Positions 8,435-18,499 of a stretch of DNA of 64,000 bases are shown here, piece by piece (the stretch's first letter is position 1; each line of letters opens with the position of its first letter). Location: assembly GCF_900129125.1 (NCBI RefSeq), contig NZ_FQVJ01000008.1:56065-120064 (forward strand). Direction: 5' to 3'. The translations under genes and the position numbers were made by a program. The notes under the pieces are model-generated. The model searched no databases, had not been told where the DNA came from, and worked only from the letters and a program-made list of their open reading frames with translations. This DNA comes from Acidocella aminolytica 101 = DSM 11237. GTDB taxonomy: Bacteria > Pseudomonadota > Alphaproteobacteria > Acetobacterales > Acetobacteraceae.

Positions 8435-8464
8435 CTAAAGCTTCCCGCCCCGAAATCGGTCCGC

Positions 8465-8478
8465 CAATGGCGCCATTG
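8465..8478. promoter_or_regulatory. Palindrome, candidate Phd operator
   Basis: A perfect 14-bp palindrome, CAATGGCGCCATTG, lies 56 bp before the phd start, with a second CAATGG half-site at 8509-8514. Phd/YefM proteins usually repress their own operon by binding such sites. The link is inferred. Confidence 0.5.
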
Positions 8479-8533
8479 CTGAAAAGAGCCATTTCGTCCA
8501 AAGTGGAGCAATGGATCACCACCGGATTCGGCC

Positions 8534-8746
8534 TTGAAAACCATGTCGGCGCGCGAAGCGAAGAACGGCTTCGGGCTGATGATCGACACCGCGCGCGCCG
8601 AGCCGGTGCTGATCGAAAAGCATGGGCGCGGCGTGGTGGTGGTGGTCGCGGTGGAAGAGTACGAACGGTTGGCCGCTGGGCAAATGAATCGTGAGACGCA
8701 AGATGGCGACAGGCCGGCGGCCAAAAATGGAGGGGAAAGGAAGTGA
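8534..8746 (+). CDS. Phd/YefM-family antitoxin-like protein, first gene of the hsd operon
   Basis: This 70-residue protein starts at TTG. Its N-terminal half is a clear Phd/YefM DNA-binding domain ([20 protein letters not shown], then [22 protein letters not shown]). The C-terminal 20 residues are polar, where Phd proteins normally bind their toxin. No Doc or RelE/ParE toxin gene is adjacent; instead the stop overlaps the hsdM GTG start (GTGA). It may act as a transcriptional regulator of the restriction operon rather than as a conventional antitoxin, but a toxin partner elsewhere cannot be excluded. Confidence 0.8.
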   Translation: MKTMSAREAKNGFGLMIDTARAEPVLIEKHGRGVVVVVAVEEYERLAAGQMNRETQDGDRPAAKNGGERK

Positions 8747-10572
8747 CTAGGCAGGCGCTCCGCGACAAGTTCATCGTCGTCCTGACCGAGCTTGGCGGCT
8801 CGGCCGGGAATAGTCGGTTGCGCGATTCGCTCGGCTGGGCCGAGGCAACGTATGACGCCGTGAAGGGGGAATTGATCGACGATGGCGTCGTGATTCCTGG
8901 CAGAGGACGGGGCGGCTCGGTGTCGCTCGCCGGCGTCGAAAAGATGGAGGCCGTGCAGGAGGAGCCGCCGGCTCCGGTTCGGGCTTCGGCGGCGCCATCG
9001 CGAGCGAACGGTAACGGCAAGGGCGGCGAACTCGGCTTTGAAGGCGAGCTATTCAAGACGGCCGACAAGCTGCGCGGTAACATGGAGCCGTCGGATTACA
9101 AGCACGTCGCGCTCGGCCTGATTTTCCTCAAACACATTTCCGACAGTTTCGAAGCCAAGCACTCGGCGCTCCTAGCCGAGCCAGGCGCCGATCCCGAAGA
9201 TCGCGACGAATACGCCGCCGACAATGTGTTCTGGGTGCCGCCGACGGCGCGCTGGACTCACCTTCAGGCGAACGCAAAGCAGCCCTCGATCGGCAAGATG
9301 ATCGATGAGGCGATGATCGCCATCGAGAAGGACAACGAGAACCTCAAGGGCGTGTTGCCCAAGGACTATGCTCGGCCAGCGCTCAACGCAGTGATGCTCG
9401 GCGAACTGATCGACCTCATCTCCGGTATCGCGCTGGGAGCAGAACGAGGCGAGGCGCGAGACGTGCTCGGCCGCGTCTATGAATACTTTCTTGGTCAGTT
9501 CGCGGGATCGGAAGGTAAGCGCGGCGGCGAATTCTACACACCACGTTCGGTCGTGCGGACCATGGTTGAAATGATCGAGCCCTTCAAAGGACGTGTCTAC
9601 GATCCCTGCTGCGGCTCGGGCGGCATGTTCGTTCAATCCGAACGCTTCGTCGAAGAGCACGGCGGCAGGATGGGCGACATCGCCATCTACGGCCAGGAGT
9701 CGAATTATACGACGTGGCGGCTCTGCAAGATGAACCTCGCCGTGCGCGGCATCGACGCCGACATCAAATGGAACAGCGATGGCAGCTTCCATAAGGACGA
9801 GCTGCGCGACCTGAAGGCGGATTTCGTTCTCGCTAATCCGCCTTTCAACATCTCCGATTGGGGTGGCGACCGGCTGCGCGAGGATGTGCGCTGGAAATAC
9901 GGCGCCCCGCCGGCTGGCAACGCCAACTTCGCCTGGGTGCAGCATATCGTCCACCATCTGGCGCCCGCGGGTGTCGCCGGGGTGGTGCTGGCCAACGGCT
10001 CGATGTCGTCAACGCAAAACGGCGAGGATGCGATCCGCCGCGCGCTGATTGAGGGCATGGGCGGCGCGCCCGGCGTTGTCGATTGCATGGTGGCGTTGCC
10101 TGGCCAGCTCTTCTATTCGACGCAGATTCCCGTCTGCCTATGGTTCCTCGCCAGGGATCGGTCAAACGGCCTTGTCAAAAGTGACAAGTTGCTGGACCGG
10201 CGCAGCGAAATCCTATTCATCGACGCGCGCAAGCTCGGCCACATGGTGGACCGCACGCGTAAGGAATTCTCGGACGGCGATATCGAAAAGATCACGCGGG
10301 CCTATCATGCGTGGCGCGGTGAAGGGGAAGCCGGCGCGTATGAGGACGTGCCGGGGTTCTGCAAGGCGGCGAGCTTGGAAGAGATCAGGGCTCACAACTA
10401 TGTACTGACGCCAGGGCGGTATGTCGGCGCGGCGGATGTCGAAGAGGACGACATGCCGTTTGCAGAGAGACTGGCTGCACTGCAAACTAATCTTGAGGAG
10501 CAGTTCGAGACTAGTGACAGGCTGAATGCGACTATTCGCCAACAATTGTCCAGGGTAACAGTCGATGGATAG
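8743..10572 (+). CDS. hsdM: Type I restriction-modification methyltransferase subunit HsdM
   Basis: This 609-residue N6-adenine methyltransferase modifies the recognition site using S-adenosylmethionine and is the core of the HsdM2S1 trimer. Motif I is DPCCGSGGM (287-295) and the catalytic NPPF lies at 365-368. The HsdM N-terminal helical domain spans about 100-240. Residues 1-62 form an extra winged-helix-like module ([17 protein letters not shown] and [19 protein letters not shown]), followed by a linker rich in Pro and Ala. The start is a GTG overlapping phd by four bases. It overlaps hsdS by eight bases. Confidence 0.95.
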   Translation: MTRQALRDKFIVVLTELGGSAGNSRLRDSLGWAEATYDAVKGELIDDGVVIPGRGRGGSVSLAGVEKMEAVQEEPPAPVRASAAPSRANGNGKGGELGFEGELFKTADKLRGNMEPSDYKHVALGLIFLKHISDSFEAKHSALLAEPGADPEDRDEYAADNVFWVPPTARWTHLQANAKQPSIGKMIDEAMIAIEKDNENLKGVLPKDYARPALNAVMLGELIDLISGIALGAERGEARDVLGRVYEYFLGQFAGSEGKRGGEFYTPRSVVRTMVEMIEPFKGRVYDPCCGSGGMFVQSERFVEEHGGRMGDIAIYGQESNYTTWRLCKMNLAVRGIDADIKWNSDGSFHKDELRDLKADFVLANPPFNISDWGGDRLREDVRWKYGAPPAGNANFAWVQHIVHHLAPAGVAGVVLANGSMSSTQNGEDAIRRALIEGMGGAPGVVDCMVALPGQLFYSTQIPVCLWFLARDRSNGLVKSDKLLDRRSEILFIDARKLGHMVDRTRKEFSDGDIEKITRAYHAWRGEGEAGAYEDVPGFCKAASLEEIRAHNYVLTPGRYVGAADVEEDDMPFAERLAALQTNLEEQFETSDRLNATIRQQLSRVTVDG

Positions 10573-11842
10573 CACCCGACTCGTGACTCTGGGCGATGTT
10601 GCTGAACTTTCTGGCGGGTTTGCTTTCAAGAGCGAACAATATGTCGATTTCGGTCGATTTGTCTTGCGTACTGTCAACATTCGAGATGACGCATCGATCA
10701 CCCGGGATGGTGCCGTATTTATTTCCGAAGACGACGCACGAAATTTCGGGCGATTTGCATTGCAGGAGCACGACACGCTGTTTGTGATGGTAGCGGCTAC
10801 CTTGGGGAAAATCGGCTATGTGAGGAAAGGCGATCTCCCCGCCCTACTAAATCAAAATATGTGGGTCATTAGGGCAAAACCTGGACGCGTTGACCCAGTC
10901 TATCTGCATTACCAATTCAGAGAGCTGTCCAAAATTCCGCTTGCTTGGGTGGGCGGATCAGCCAGGAGTTTTCTGCGTCGCGACGACGTGAGAACCCTCA
11001 AATTTATTCTTCCCGATCAAAGAACTCAGGGTTTGATTGGTGAACTCTTAAAAGCACTGGACGATAAGATTGAGTTGAACCGGCGGATGAACGAGACACT
11101 GGAGGCGATGGCGCGGGCGATCTTCAAGGATTGGTTCGTCGATTTCGGCCCGACCCGCGCCAAGATGGAAGGCCGTGCGTCCTACCTCGCCCCGGATATC
11201 TGGTCCCTCTTCCCCGACCGCCTCGATGACGACGGCAAGCCCGAACGGTGGAGGACCGGAAAGCTGGGCGATGTGGCGAAACAGGTAGGGCAAACGGTAA
11301 GCCCGGAAACGCTCGATCCGGAGACGCCCTATATAGGCTTGGAGCACATGCCGCGGCGATCGATTGCTCTTTCTGAATGGGAGGGCGCAGGCAAGGTCAC
11401 GAGCGGAAAGCTGGCATTTCAAAGGGGCGATTTCCTCTTTGGGAAGCTCCGACCTTATTTTCACAAGGTAGGTATCGCACCCCTCGATGGGATTTGCTCT
11501 ACCGATATCGTTGTTCTCAACGCCCGTGAACGGAGTGCGGCGGCCTTCGTCCTGGCATGCATTTCCCAGGATGAGTTTGTCGCATTCACCGATAGAACGT
11601 CCGATGGCACGAAAATGCCGCGCACAAGCTGGAGCCGTATGGAGCGGTATGGCTTGTGCCTTCCCGATGGAGCGGCGCTCGAAGCGTTCAACGCATTCGC
11701 CAATCCAATGCTTGGCCGCATCGTTGCCAATATCCACGAGTCCCGCACTCTAGCCGCCACACGCGACTTGCTGCTTCCAAAGCTTATGTCGGGAGAAGTT
11801 CGGGTCAAGGACGCTGAAAAGCTTGTCGGGGAGGCCACATGA
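10565..11842 (+). CDS. hsdS: Type I restriction-modification specificity subunit HsdS
   Basis: This 425-residue subunit decides the DNA target. Two target-recognition domains (about 1-160 and 220-380) are each followed by a helical spacer. The central spacer reads [33 protein letters not shown], and the C-terminal one ends [13 protein letters not shown]. Each TRD carries the usual end motif ([10 protein letters not shown] and [10 protein letters not shown]). The first TRD has visibly more A+T and different codon use than the rest, suggesting domain replacement. It overlaps hsdM by eight bases and the next gene by four. Confidence 0.93.
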   Translation: MDSTRLVTLGDVAELSGGFAFKSEQYVDFGRFVLRTVNIRDDASITRDGAVFISEDDARNFGRFALQEHDTLFVMVAATLGKIGYVRKGDLPALLNQNMWVIRAKPGRVDPVYLHYQFRELSKIPLAWVGGSARSFLRRDDVRTLKFILPDQRTQGLIGELLKALDDKIELNRRMNETLEAMARAIFKDWFVDFGPTRAKMEGRASYLAPDIWSLFPDRLDDDGKPERWRTGKLGDVAKQVGQTVSPETLDPETPYIGLEHMPRRSIALSEWEGAGKVTSGKLAFQRGDFLFGKLRPYFHKVGIAPLDGICSTDIVVLNARERSAAAFVLACISQDEFVAFTDRTSDGTKMPRTSWSRMERYGLCLPDGAALEAFNAFANPMLGRIVANIHESRTLAATRDLLLPKLMSGEVRVKDAEKLVGEAT

Positions 11843-12285
11843 CGGTTTGGCTGACCCAGGCGGAGGCAGACGCCCTTTTCGCGATGGAGAAGCACCGCGT
11901 GGACGAGCAACGCTGGCGCTTGCCCGATACGGGCGGCGGCATCGTCGTGCCGCTTGTCTCGGCAGACAGGGATGAGCCCTTCCATCTCGATATCAGCCGC
12001 GGGAGGATCAACCTCGCAAAGGGCAAGATTCAGAACCGCGCCCGAACGACGATGGTTCTGGCGCGGATAGATTTCGGCGGCGCGCCGCATCGCAACCCGG
12101 ACGACCAAGAAGTCGCCTGCCCGCATGTGCATCTCTATCGTGAGGGGTTTGGTGATCGCTGGGCGTTTCCGATTTCGCCCGAGGTGTTCACGCAGCCGAC
12201 AGATCACTGGCAGACGCTCGTCGATTTCATGCGGTTCTGCAACATCACCCGTCCGCCCGAATTTGATCGGGGGCTGTTCACATGA
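11839..12285 (+). CDS. DUF6978-like protein in hsd operon
   Basis: This is a 148-residue soluble protein of unknown function. It opens with LTQAEADALFAMEKHRVD and has a mixed strand-rich body (PFHLDISRGRINLAKGKIQ, then MVLARIDFGGAPHRNPDD) and a HVHLYREGFGDRWAFPI segment. This pattern fits what I remember of the DUF6978 family; that assignment is from memory and unverified. Such proteins are often encoded beside DUF1828 proteins. The gene overlaps hsdS and the following DUF1828 gene by ATGA, so all three are translationally coupled. The conserved histidines (H, HxH) could bind metal, but no catalytic motif is evident. Confidence 0.65.
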   Translation: MTVWLTQAEADALFAMEKHRVDEQRWRLPDTGGGIVVPLVSADRDEPFHLDISRGRINLAKGKIQNRARTTMVLARIDFGGAPHRNPDDQEVACPHVHLYREGFGDRWAFPISPEVFTQPTDHWQTLVDFMRFCNITRPPEFDRGLFT

Positions 12286-13043
12286 GCGAAATCGACCTCC
12301 TCATCGATGGCTATTGGCGCTGGCTGCGGGACAAGACCGCGATCAAGCAGTTGAAGGATTGGACCGAGATTACGACGCCCTATCTCGACCGGCACAACGA
12401 CTACCTCCAGATCTATGCCCGCAAGACCGACAAGGGCTTTGTGCTGACTGATGGCGGCGAGACACTGCTTGATCTGGAACAGTCGGGATGCCTGATGGAT
12501 AGCCCGAAGAGGCAGGCCATCCTGCGAACGATCCTCAACGGTTTCGGCATCGAACAGCAAGCCACGGAGTTGCAGGTCACGGCGACCAGCGACAACTTTG
12601 CGCTGCGCAAACACAATTTGATCCAGGCGATCCTGTCGGTGCACGACATGTTCTTCCTCGCCTCATCGACAATCGAAGCGCTATTCTTCGAGGATGTGGC
12701 GGCTTGGCTTGAGAGCGTCGATATCCGATACACGCCGCGCGTCAAGTTCTCGGGCAAGAGTGGCTTCGATCACATGTTCGACTTCGTCATCCCGAAGTCG
12801 AAGGTGGCTTCCGAGCGGATCATTCGCGCGATCAATAATCCGAGCCGAAGCACCGCTCAAAACCTGATCATGGCGTGGATCGACACGAAGGACAGCCGCC
12901 CGGAAAGCTCCGAACCCTTCGCCTTCCTCAACGATAATGACAAGACCATCGCGGGCAATGTGACCGACGCGCTTCGAAACTACGGGATCACTTCCGTTGC
13001 ATGGAGCCAGCGCGATCAGTTCCGCGAACGGCTCGTGGCGTAG
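12282..13043 (+). CDS. DUF1828/DUF1829-domain protein in hsd operon
   Basis: This 253-residue protein has the DUF1828 signature at about 25-115 (TTPYLDRHNDYLQIYA, then GFVLTDGGETLLDLEQSG). A DUF1829-type C-terminal half follows (about 130-250: DVAAWLESVDIRYTPRVKFSGKSGFDHMFDFVIP). The biochemical role is not established. Genes of this type recur in phage, toxin-antitoxin and restriction neighbourhoods. The second half superficially resembles the restriction-endonuclease-like fold (alternating strand and helix with D/E positions), but I see no secure PD-(D/E)xK motif. It is coupled to the upstream gene by a four-base overlap and lies 13 bases before the Abi_C-like gene. Confidence 0.75.
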   Translation: MSEIDLLIDGYWRWLRDKTAIKQLKDWTEITTPYLDRHNDYLQIYARKTDKGFVLTDGGETLLDLEQSGCLMDSPKRQAILRTILNGFGIEQQATELQVTATSDNFALRKHNLIQAILSVHDMFFLASSTIEALFFEDVAAWLESVDIRYTPRVKFSGKSGFDHMFDFVIPKSKVASERIIRAINNPSRSTAQNLIMAWIDTKDSRPESSEPFAFLNDNDKTIAGNVTDALRNYGITSVAWSQRDQFRERLVA

Positions 13044-13056
13044 GGAGGCGGTCGCG

Positions 13057-13812
13057 ATGTCGGCGGACTGGTATCCCGGGATCAAAGCGTTCTGCACTCA
13101 CTGGCGGCACGCGCCGATGCTGCAACAGACGTTCGAGACGCTTGAACGCGAGTTCGCCGACGAGAACGACGCTTGCATCGACGCGGCCAAAGGCTTTGTG
13201 GAATGCGCCTGTCGATTGTTGATCCAGGAATTGGACGATCCGCTGAACCCGATCGACAAGTGGCCCGACAGCCCCATTCGGAACGCTCATCCGAGCTTCA
13301 ACAATTGGGTCTCGGCGGCCTTTCGTCTGCTTGCTATCGTCGAACGCCGCGATGATCCCTTCAGCAAGGTGATATCGCAGCACTACAACCTGACCGAAGT
13401 ACTCGGGAAATTCCGTGACGTTGCCGGAACCGTCAGTCATGGAAAGGAAGGCTTGAGCAAGAAGCTTTCCGCCCATCATCGGCGATCAGCGTTGCTCGCA
13501 GCGGATGCGATCGTCACCTTCCTTCATGAGGCCTATCTCGAACGCGAGCCCGACCCGGTTCGCACGTTCGAACCCTACGAGCGCTTCGAAGCTTCGAATG
13601 CGATCATCGATGAGTTCGCGACGCTGCGGGCGGAACTCGATGAGGAAAGCCTCATCCGCGCGGTTGTCGTCCTTCCCGACGGTGAAGAGGTGCCGCTGGC
13701 GATCGAAACGTCTCGCCTGCTCTTCGGAGTGGACCGCGAGGCCTACAAGCTGGTGCTCAATGCTTGTCGTGAAGCCAAGGCCGCTGCGCCTCAAGACGCG
13801 GAGGTCGCCTGA
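13057..13812 (+). CDS. Abortive-infection C-terminal (Abi_C)-like protein in hsd operon
   Basis: This is a 251-residue protein. The segment at about 40-165 has the look of the Abi_C domain: a helical core with [12 protein letters not shown], then [19 protein letters not shown] containing the conserved HG, then a final helix [21 protein letters not shown]. Abi_C domains occur in anti-phage proteins that halt infected cells and may bind or cleave RNA. The acidic C-terminal tail is unassigned. The start at 13057 follows GGGAGGCGG at good spacing. Its stop overlaps the hsdR start (TGATG). Its position between hsdS and hsdR suggests it works with the restriction complex. Confidence 0.65.
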   Translation: MSADWYPGIKAFCTHWRHAPMLQQTFETLEREFADENDACIDAAKGFVECACRLLIQELDDPLNPIDKWPDSPIRNAHPSFNNWVSAAFRLLAIVERRDDPFSKVISQHYNLTEVLGKFRDVAGTVSHGKEGLSKKLSAHHRRSALLAADAIVTFLHEAYLEREPDPVRTFEPYERFEASNAIIDEFATLRAELDEESLIRAVVVLPDGEEVPLAIETSRLLFGVDREAYKLVLNACREAKAAAPQDAEVA

Positions 13813-16800
13813 TGGCTTATCTTTCCGAAGCCGCCATTGAACAGGTGGTGCTCGATCATCTCGGTGGCCTTGGGTACGCGCTCGCTACCGACGCTGAGAT
13901 CGGCCCTGACGGCAAGGCACCCGAACGCGAGGCCTATGCCGATGTCGTTCTCCTCAAGCGCCTGGCCGCGGCCATCGAAAGGCTGAACCCCACGATCCCG
14001 GCTGAGGCGCGCGGTGACGCCCTGCGCAAGGTGCTGGCCACCGAGAAGCCGTCGCTCGTCGAAGAGAACCGCCGCCTTCACAAGCTCATGGTCGAAGGCG
14101 TCGATGTCGAATTCTATAGCGAAGACGGCACGATCCGCGGCGACAAGGTTCGCCTGATCGATTTCGACGATCTTGCCGCAAACGACTGGCTGGCGACCGG
14201 CCAGTTCACGGTCATCGAGGGCAGCGTCAACCGGCGGCCGGATATCGTCGTTTTCATCAACGGGCTGCCGCTTGGGGTGATCGAGCTGAAAGCGCCAGGC
14301 GGCGAGAACGCGACGCTTGCCGGTGCCCACAACCAGCTTCAGACATACAAAGCGCAAATTCCCTCGCTCTTTCGAACGAACGCTGTCCTTGTCACCTCGG
14401 ATGGCATCACGGCCCGCGTCGGCTCGCTGACCGCCGATCAAGAGCGCTTCATGCCCTGGCGCACCACGGACGGCAAAGTCATTGCTGCGAAGGGCCAGCC
14501 GGAACTCAATATCCTGATTGAAGGCGTTTTCGAGCGGCGCCGCCTGCTCGATCTGCTGCACGATTTTACGGTGTTCGGCGAGACAGGTTCGGGCCTCGCG
14601 AAAATCATTGCGGGCTATCATCAGTTTCATGCCGTGCGGCACGCCGTAGACAAGACCGTTGAGGCGTCGGCACCCCAGGGGGACCGAAAGGTCGGGGTGA
14701 TCTGGCACACGCAAGGGTCAGGCAAGAGCCTGCTGATGGCGTTCTATGCCGGGCAGCTTGTGCGGCGAGCTGAGCTTGAGAATCCGACAATCGTCGTCAT
14801 TACCGACCGCAACGATCTGGACGACCAGCTTTTCGGCACGTTTTCGATGTGCCGCGATCTGATCCGGCAAACGCCCATTCAGGCGGACAGCCGCGAGGAT
14901 CTGCAATCGGCGCTGAGTCGTGCCTCCGGCGGCGTGATCTTCACGACCATTCAGAAGTTCTCGCCGGCAACCGGCGAAGCAACCTATCCGATGTTGTCGG
15001 ATCGACGGAACATCGTCGTGATCGCCGACGAAGCCCACCGGAGCCAATATGGCTTCAAGGCGCGGATCGAGCAGAAGACCGGCGAGATCGCCTACGGCTT
15101 TGCGAAGTATCTTCGCGACGCCGTTCCGAACGCGTCCTTCATCGGATTCACCGGAACGCCGATCGAAAAGGACGATGTCAACACGCCTGCTGTGTTCGGC
15201 GAATACATCGACGTCTACGACATCAGCCGGGCGGTGGAAGACGGCGCCACGGTCCCGATCTACTACGAGAGCCGCCTTGCCCGGATCGAGCTTCCCGACG
15301 AGGAGAAGCCTAAAATCGATGCGGAGATCGAGGAGCTGACCGAAGACGAAGCGGTCACAGAACAGGAGAAGATCAAGCGCAAGTGGGCGACCGTCGAAGC
15401 GCTGGTCGGCTCCGAGAGGCGGCTGGCGATGGTGGCCGCCGATCTGGTGCGGCACTTCGACGATCGCGTTGCCGCGATGGACGGCAAAGCGATGGTGGTC
15501 TGCATGAGCCGCCGAATCTGTGTGGCGCTCTACAACCAGATCATCGCGCTCCGGCCTGATTGGCACAGCGACGACGACGCCGCAGGTGCGGTTAAGGTTG
15601 TGATGACTGGCTCGGCTGCTGATCCGCAGGGCTGGCAACCGCATATCGGCACCAAGGCCAGGCGCGATCTTTTAGCGAAGCGCGCCAAAGACCCGAAGGA
15701 TGCGCTGAGGCTCGTGATCGTCCGGGACATGTGGCTGACCGGGTTCGACGCGCCGTCGATGCACACGATGTATATCGACAAGCCCATGAAGGGCCATGGA
15801 CTGATGCAGGCCATTGCCCGGGTAAACCGGGTCTTCCGCGACAAACCTGCCGGCCTCGTCGTCGACTACATCGGCATCGCCCAGAACCTCAAGAACGCAC
15901 TCGGCCAGTATTCTGGTTCCGATCAGCGCCAGGCCGGAATCGATGAGGCCGAAGCGGTCGCAGTGCTGCTTGAGAAGTTCGAGGTCGTGAAGGCGATGTA
16001 TCACGGCTTCGACTATGCGCGAGGCTTGGCTGGCACGCCGCAAGAACGATTGATCGTGCTTGCCGAAGCGATCGAATGGATTTTGACGCGCCAGCATGAA
16101 GCGGCGGCGCGCGAGACCAGCGATGAAGGCAAGCGTCGGGAGAACCGCCGATATCAGGATGCCGTCCTCGCCCTTTCAAAAGCCTTCGCCTTGGCATCGG
16201 CGAGCGATGAAGCCCGGGCAATCCGGGATGAAGTAGGTTTCTTTCAAACGGTGCGTGCCGCTCTCGTGAAGTCGGTCGATGGTGCTGGCAACAGCGCGGC
16301 CGATCGCGAGTTCGCGATTCAGCAAATCCTCGATCGCGCGGTCGTCTCCACAGAGATTGTGGACATTCTCGCAGCGGCAGGCATTGCGACGCCGGACATC
16401 TCAATCCTGTCTGACGAATTCCTCGCCGAGGTTCAGCAGCTCGAGAAGAAAAACCTCGCGCTTGAGGCCTTGCGGAAGCTGTTGAACGATGAAATCCGCT
16501 CCCGCAGCAAAACGAACGTGGTCGAGACCAAGCGCTTTTCCGAGCGCCTGGAGGCCGCTATCGCCCGCTACCACACGAACGCAATCAGCACCGTCGAGGT
16601 GTTGCAGGAACTGATCGACCTCGCCAAGGAAGTTCGCGCCGCCCGCAAGCGCGGTGAAGATGAAGGGCTGTCGCAGGACGAAATCGCTTTCTATGACGCC
16701 TTGGCCGAAAGCGAGAGCGCAGTCGAACTGATGGGCAACGACTCTCTTAAAGTGGTGGCACACGAACTCCTTGTCAGCCTGAAGGGCAGCGTCACCGTGG

Positions 16801-16952
16801 ATTGGTCACACCGCGAGAGCGCTCGTGCTCGAATGCGGGTGCTGGTAAAACGAATCCTTCGCAAACACGGCTATCCACCAGATCTCCAAGATGCCGCTGT
16901 GCAAACAGTCCTCCGTCAAGCAGAGGCCCTGTCGGCCAGTTGGGCGGCGTAA
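13812..16952 (+). CDS. hsdR: Type I restriction endonuclease subunit HsdR
   Basis: This 1,046-residue motor-nuclease translocates DNA and cuts unmodified molecules. The N-terminal nuclease domain has the PD-(D/E)xK core (D144 in RRPDIVVF, E158 and K160 in IELK). The SF2 helicase has Walker A TQGSGKS (300-306), DEAH (406-409) and the FTGTPI motif. The C-terminal helical domain (about 730-1046) binds HsdM. The length is normal and all core motifs are present, so it is likely active. It is the last gene of the coupled operon that begins at phd. Confidence 0.95.
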   Translation: MAYLSEAAIEQVVLDHLGGLGYALATDAEIGPDGKAPEREAYADVVLLKRLAAAIERLNPTIPAEARGDALRKVLATEKPSLVEENRRLHKLMVEGVDVEFYSEDGTIRGDKVRLIDFDDLAANDWLATGQFTVIEGSVNRRPDIVVFINGLPLGVIELKAPGGENATLAGAHNQLQTYKAQIPSLFRTNAVLVTSDGITARVGSLTADQERFMPWRTTDGKVIAAKGQPELNILIEGVFERRRLLDLLHDFTVFGETGSGLAKIIAGYHQFHAVRHAVDKTVEASAPQGDRKVGVIWHTQGSGKSLLMAFYAGQLVRRAELENPTIVVITDRNDLDDQLFGTFSMCRDLIRQTPIQADSREDLQSALSRASGGVIFTTIQKFSPATGEATYPMLSDRRNIVVIADEAHRSQYGFKARIEQKTGEIAYGFAKYLRDAVPNASFIGFTGTPIEKDDVNTPAVFGEYIDVYDISRAVEDGATVPIYYESRLARIELPDEEKPKIDAEIEELTEDEAVTEQEKIKRKWATVEALVGSERRLAMVAADLVRHFDDRVAAMDGKAMVVCMSRRICVALYNQIIALRPDWHSDDDAAGAVKVVMTGSAADPQGWQPHIGTKARRDLLAKRAKDPKDALRLVIVRDMWLTGFDAPSMHTMYIDKPMKGHGLMQAIARVNRVFRDKPAGLVVDYIGIAQNLKNALGQYSGSDQRQAGIDEAEAVAVLLEKFEVVKAMYHGFDYARGLAGTPQERLIVLAEAIEWILTRQHEAAARETSDEGKRRENRRYQDAVLALSKAFALASASDEARAIRDEVGFFQTVRAALVKSVDGAGNSAADREFAIQQILDRAVVSTEIVDILAAAGIATPDISILSDEFLAEVQQLEKKNLALEALRKLLNDEIRSRSKTNVVETKRFSERLEAAIARYHTNAISTVEVLQELIDLAKEVRAARKRGEDEGLSQDEIAFYDALAESESAVELMGNDSLKVVAHELLVSLKGSVTVDWSHRESARARMRVLVKRILRKHGYPPDLQDAAVQTVLRQAEALSASWAA

Positions 16953-17070
16953 TCGGATCGCGAAATGGAACTTGCCGTAGGGCTATGATGTAAGCGTAGT
17001 TATCGGGTCATGTGTCTGGCGTGGTGACGTGCTCCTATGGACGTGAAGCTGTCAGACGAGGGAGGAAGAA

Positions 17071-17211
17071 ATGGGCTCCACGCCCAATCCGCGCCGCCCC
17101 TTCGGGCGGCGCTTTGAAGCCGCCATCTTCATGGCGGATAATAGAAGGCGTCATCTGACGCCCGCGCCTATCGGCATTAATACGAATGGCGATCCTAGGC
17201 TTTTGCCTTGA
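17071..17211 (+). CDS. Possible small ORF at island right end
   Basis: A 46-codon frame begins with a strong ribosome site (GGGAGGAAGAA then ATG). It encodes a basic peptide (start MGSTPNPRRPFGRRFE) and ends 17 bases inside the integrase stop region on the other strand. Part of it coincides with a GC-rich hairpin (17091-17112). It could be a small recombination directionality factor or chance. No family recognised. Confidence 0.25.
   Translation: MGSTPNPRRPFGRRFEAAIFMADNRRRHLTPAPIGINTNGDPRLLP
17091..17112 (+). terminator. Terminator-like hairpin after hsdR
   Basis: The 9-bp stem GCGCCGCCC / GGGCGGCGC with a CTTC loop is followed by only three T residues. It lies 138 bp downstream of the hsdR stop and is the best candidate to end the restriction operon transcript. 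The weak T-tract limits confidence. Confidence 0.45.
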
Positions 17212-18481
17212 ATTTCTTTGTCTGTAGCTCCTTCGCCTGCATCACCGTCAGCACGTGGCTGTAATGTTTCTCGATGTAGGAAATCGACGTCCCCATGTTC
17301 TTGGCGAGGATGTGGACCGGGATGCCGGACAGCAGGCATTGCGTGCAATAAAAATGCCGCAGGCTGTAAACCGTCCGCCGCTTGCCCCAGCGGTCGTCGA
17401 GCAGCTTCAAGCGCGAGAGGATGCTGGCGAACGTCTTGTTGAAGTTTTCCACTGGCTTGCCGTCATAGCCGCAGAATACCAGATCGCCAGGCTCGATGTG
17501 CCGCGAGAGTTGTTTGAGCCGGTCCAGATAGGCTTGCGTCCCTTCACGGCAGACAACGGTGCGCGCGCCGGTCTTGGTCGTGGGGGCGACCTCCACAACG
17601 AGTGCGGGTTTGTTCTCGGTGTCCTTTTCTATCCGCAGGTCCTGCCAGCAGAGCTGCCGGGCTTCGTTCGGCCGAAGGCCGGAATTGGCCATGAAGAGAA
17701 GGTAGTTGCGCAGAAGCTCGCGCTGATAGCGGTGCATCGCATTCGGGCCGGAGCGGTGCAGCCGGCCGCCCCGCTCTTCCGGGGTTAAAACCAGCCCCTC
17801 CTTCACCCACTCACGCAGGTAGGTATAGATCTGTTTCCACTCTGCTTCATCGAAGGACGGTCTGCGCTCCACGCCTTTGGTGTGCTTGACCTTGGTGGCC
17901 TTGATCCAGGGTTCGCGTTTGACGAAGCCGATGCGCTTACCCCAGCGGAATATCTGCCGGAGCATCCCGGCCTCCATATCCAGTGTCTTTTGCGCGGGTA
18001 CGCGGGCGGCATTGGCCGGAATGTCCTCGTCGTCCTCCCATTTCTCAGGATTGTGGTAATTGATGCGCCAATCCCAATATTGCTCGACGAAGGCGTCAGG
18101 CATGTCGTTCACGCGGGCTTCCCCGAAGAAAGGGATAAAATATTTCTCCGACATGAACTTGTGCAGCCGCCGGCGATGAACCGACAGGCCGGTTTCATGA
18201 GCGCTGTAGAAGCGCTTCCATAGGTCCTTGAATTTGAGATTCCCGGCGATTCTCACATCCACGCCGAGCTTCTGTTCGGCCCGGAGTTCGTAGAACAGGT
18301 CCTCAGCCAGGTTGAGGGCGGTGGGAAGGTCGCGGGTCTTGAGGGACCGGATGATGTAGCCGGTGACGCCGGGAATTTTCAGGCGGGCCTGATAGACCTG
18401 CTGGTTGGTATCGCCTCGCCGGTACACCATGACGGCCCCATCCCTGAGGCGGTGGGCTTGCTGGTAGAAGCTCTCGACCAT
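17195..18481 (-). CDS. Tyrosine recombinase/integrase of the island
   Basis: This 428-residue integrase catalyses site-specific integration and excision of the island. An arm-binding region (about 10-80) and SAM-like core-binding domain (about 80-185) precede the catalytic domain. Recognisable residues are the box I arginine R270 (SGLRPNEARQL), R375 in VYSLRHFY and nucleophile Y407 in EKHYSH. The usual first histidine of the HxxR box is a tyrosine (Y372), and the LGH-type position reads MGT; such substitutions are tolerated in some family members. It faces the rpsI end, and four direct repeats with an inverted repeat lie just upstream. Confidence 0.9.
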   Translation of the reverse strand: MVESFYQQAHRLRDGAVMVYRRGDTNQQVYQARLKIPGVTGYIIRSLKTRDLPTALNLAEDLFYELRAEQKLGVDVRIAGNLKFKDLWKRFYSAHETGLSVHRRRLHKFMSEKYFIPFFGEARVNDMPDAFVEQYWDWRINYHNPEKWEDDEDIPANAARVPAQKTLDMEAGMLRQIFRWGKRIGFVKREPWIKATKVKHTKGVERRPSFDEAEWKQIYTYLREWVKEGLVLTPEERGGRLHRSGPNAMHRYQRELLRNYLLFMANSGLRPNEARQLCWQDLRIEKDTENKPALVVEVAPTTKTGARTVVCREGTQAYLDRLKQLSRHIEPGDLVFCGYDGKPVENFNKTFASILSRLKLLDDRWGKRRTVYSLRHFYCTQCLLSGIPVHILAKNMGTSISYIEKHYSHVLTVMQAKELQTKKFKAKA

Positions 18482-18499
18482 GATCCAAACTCCACAATT

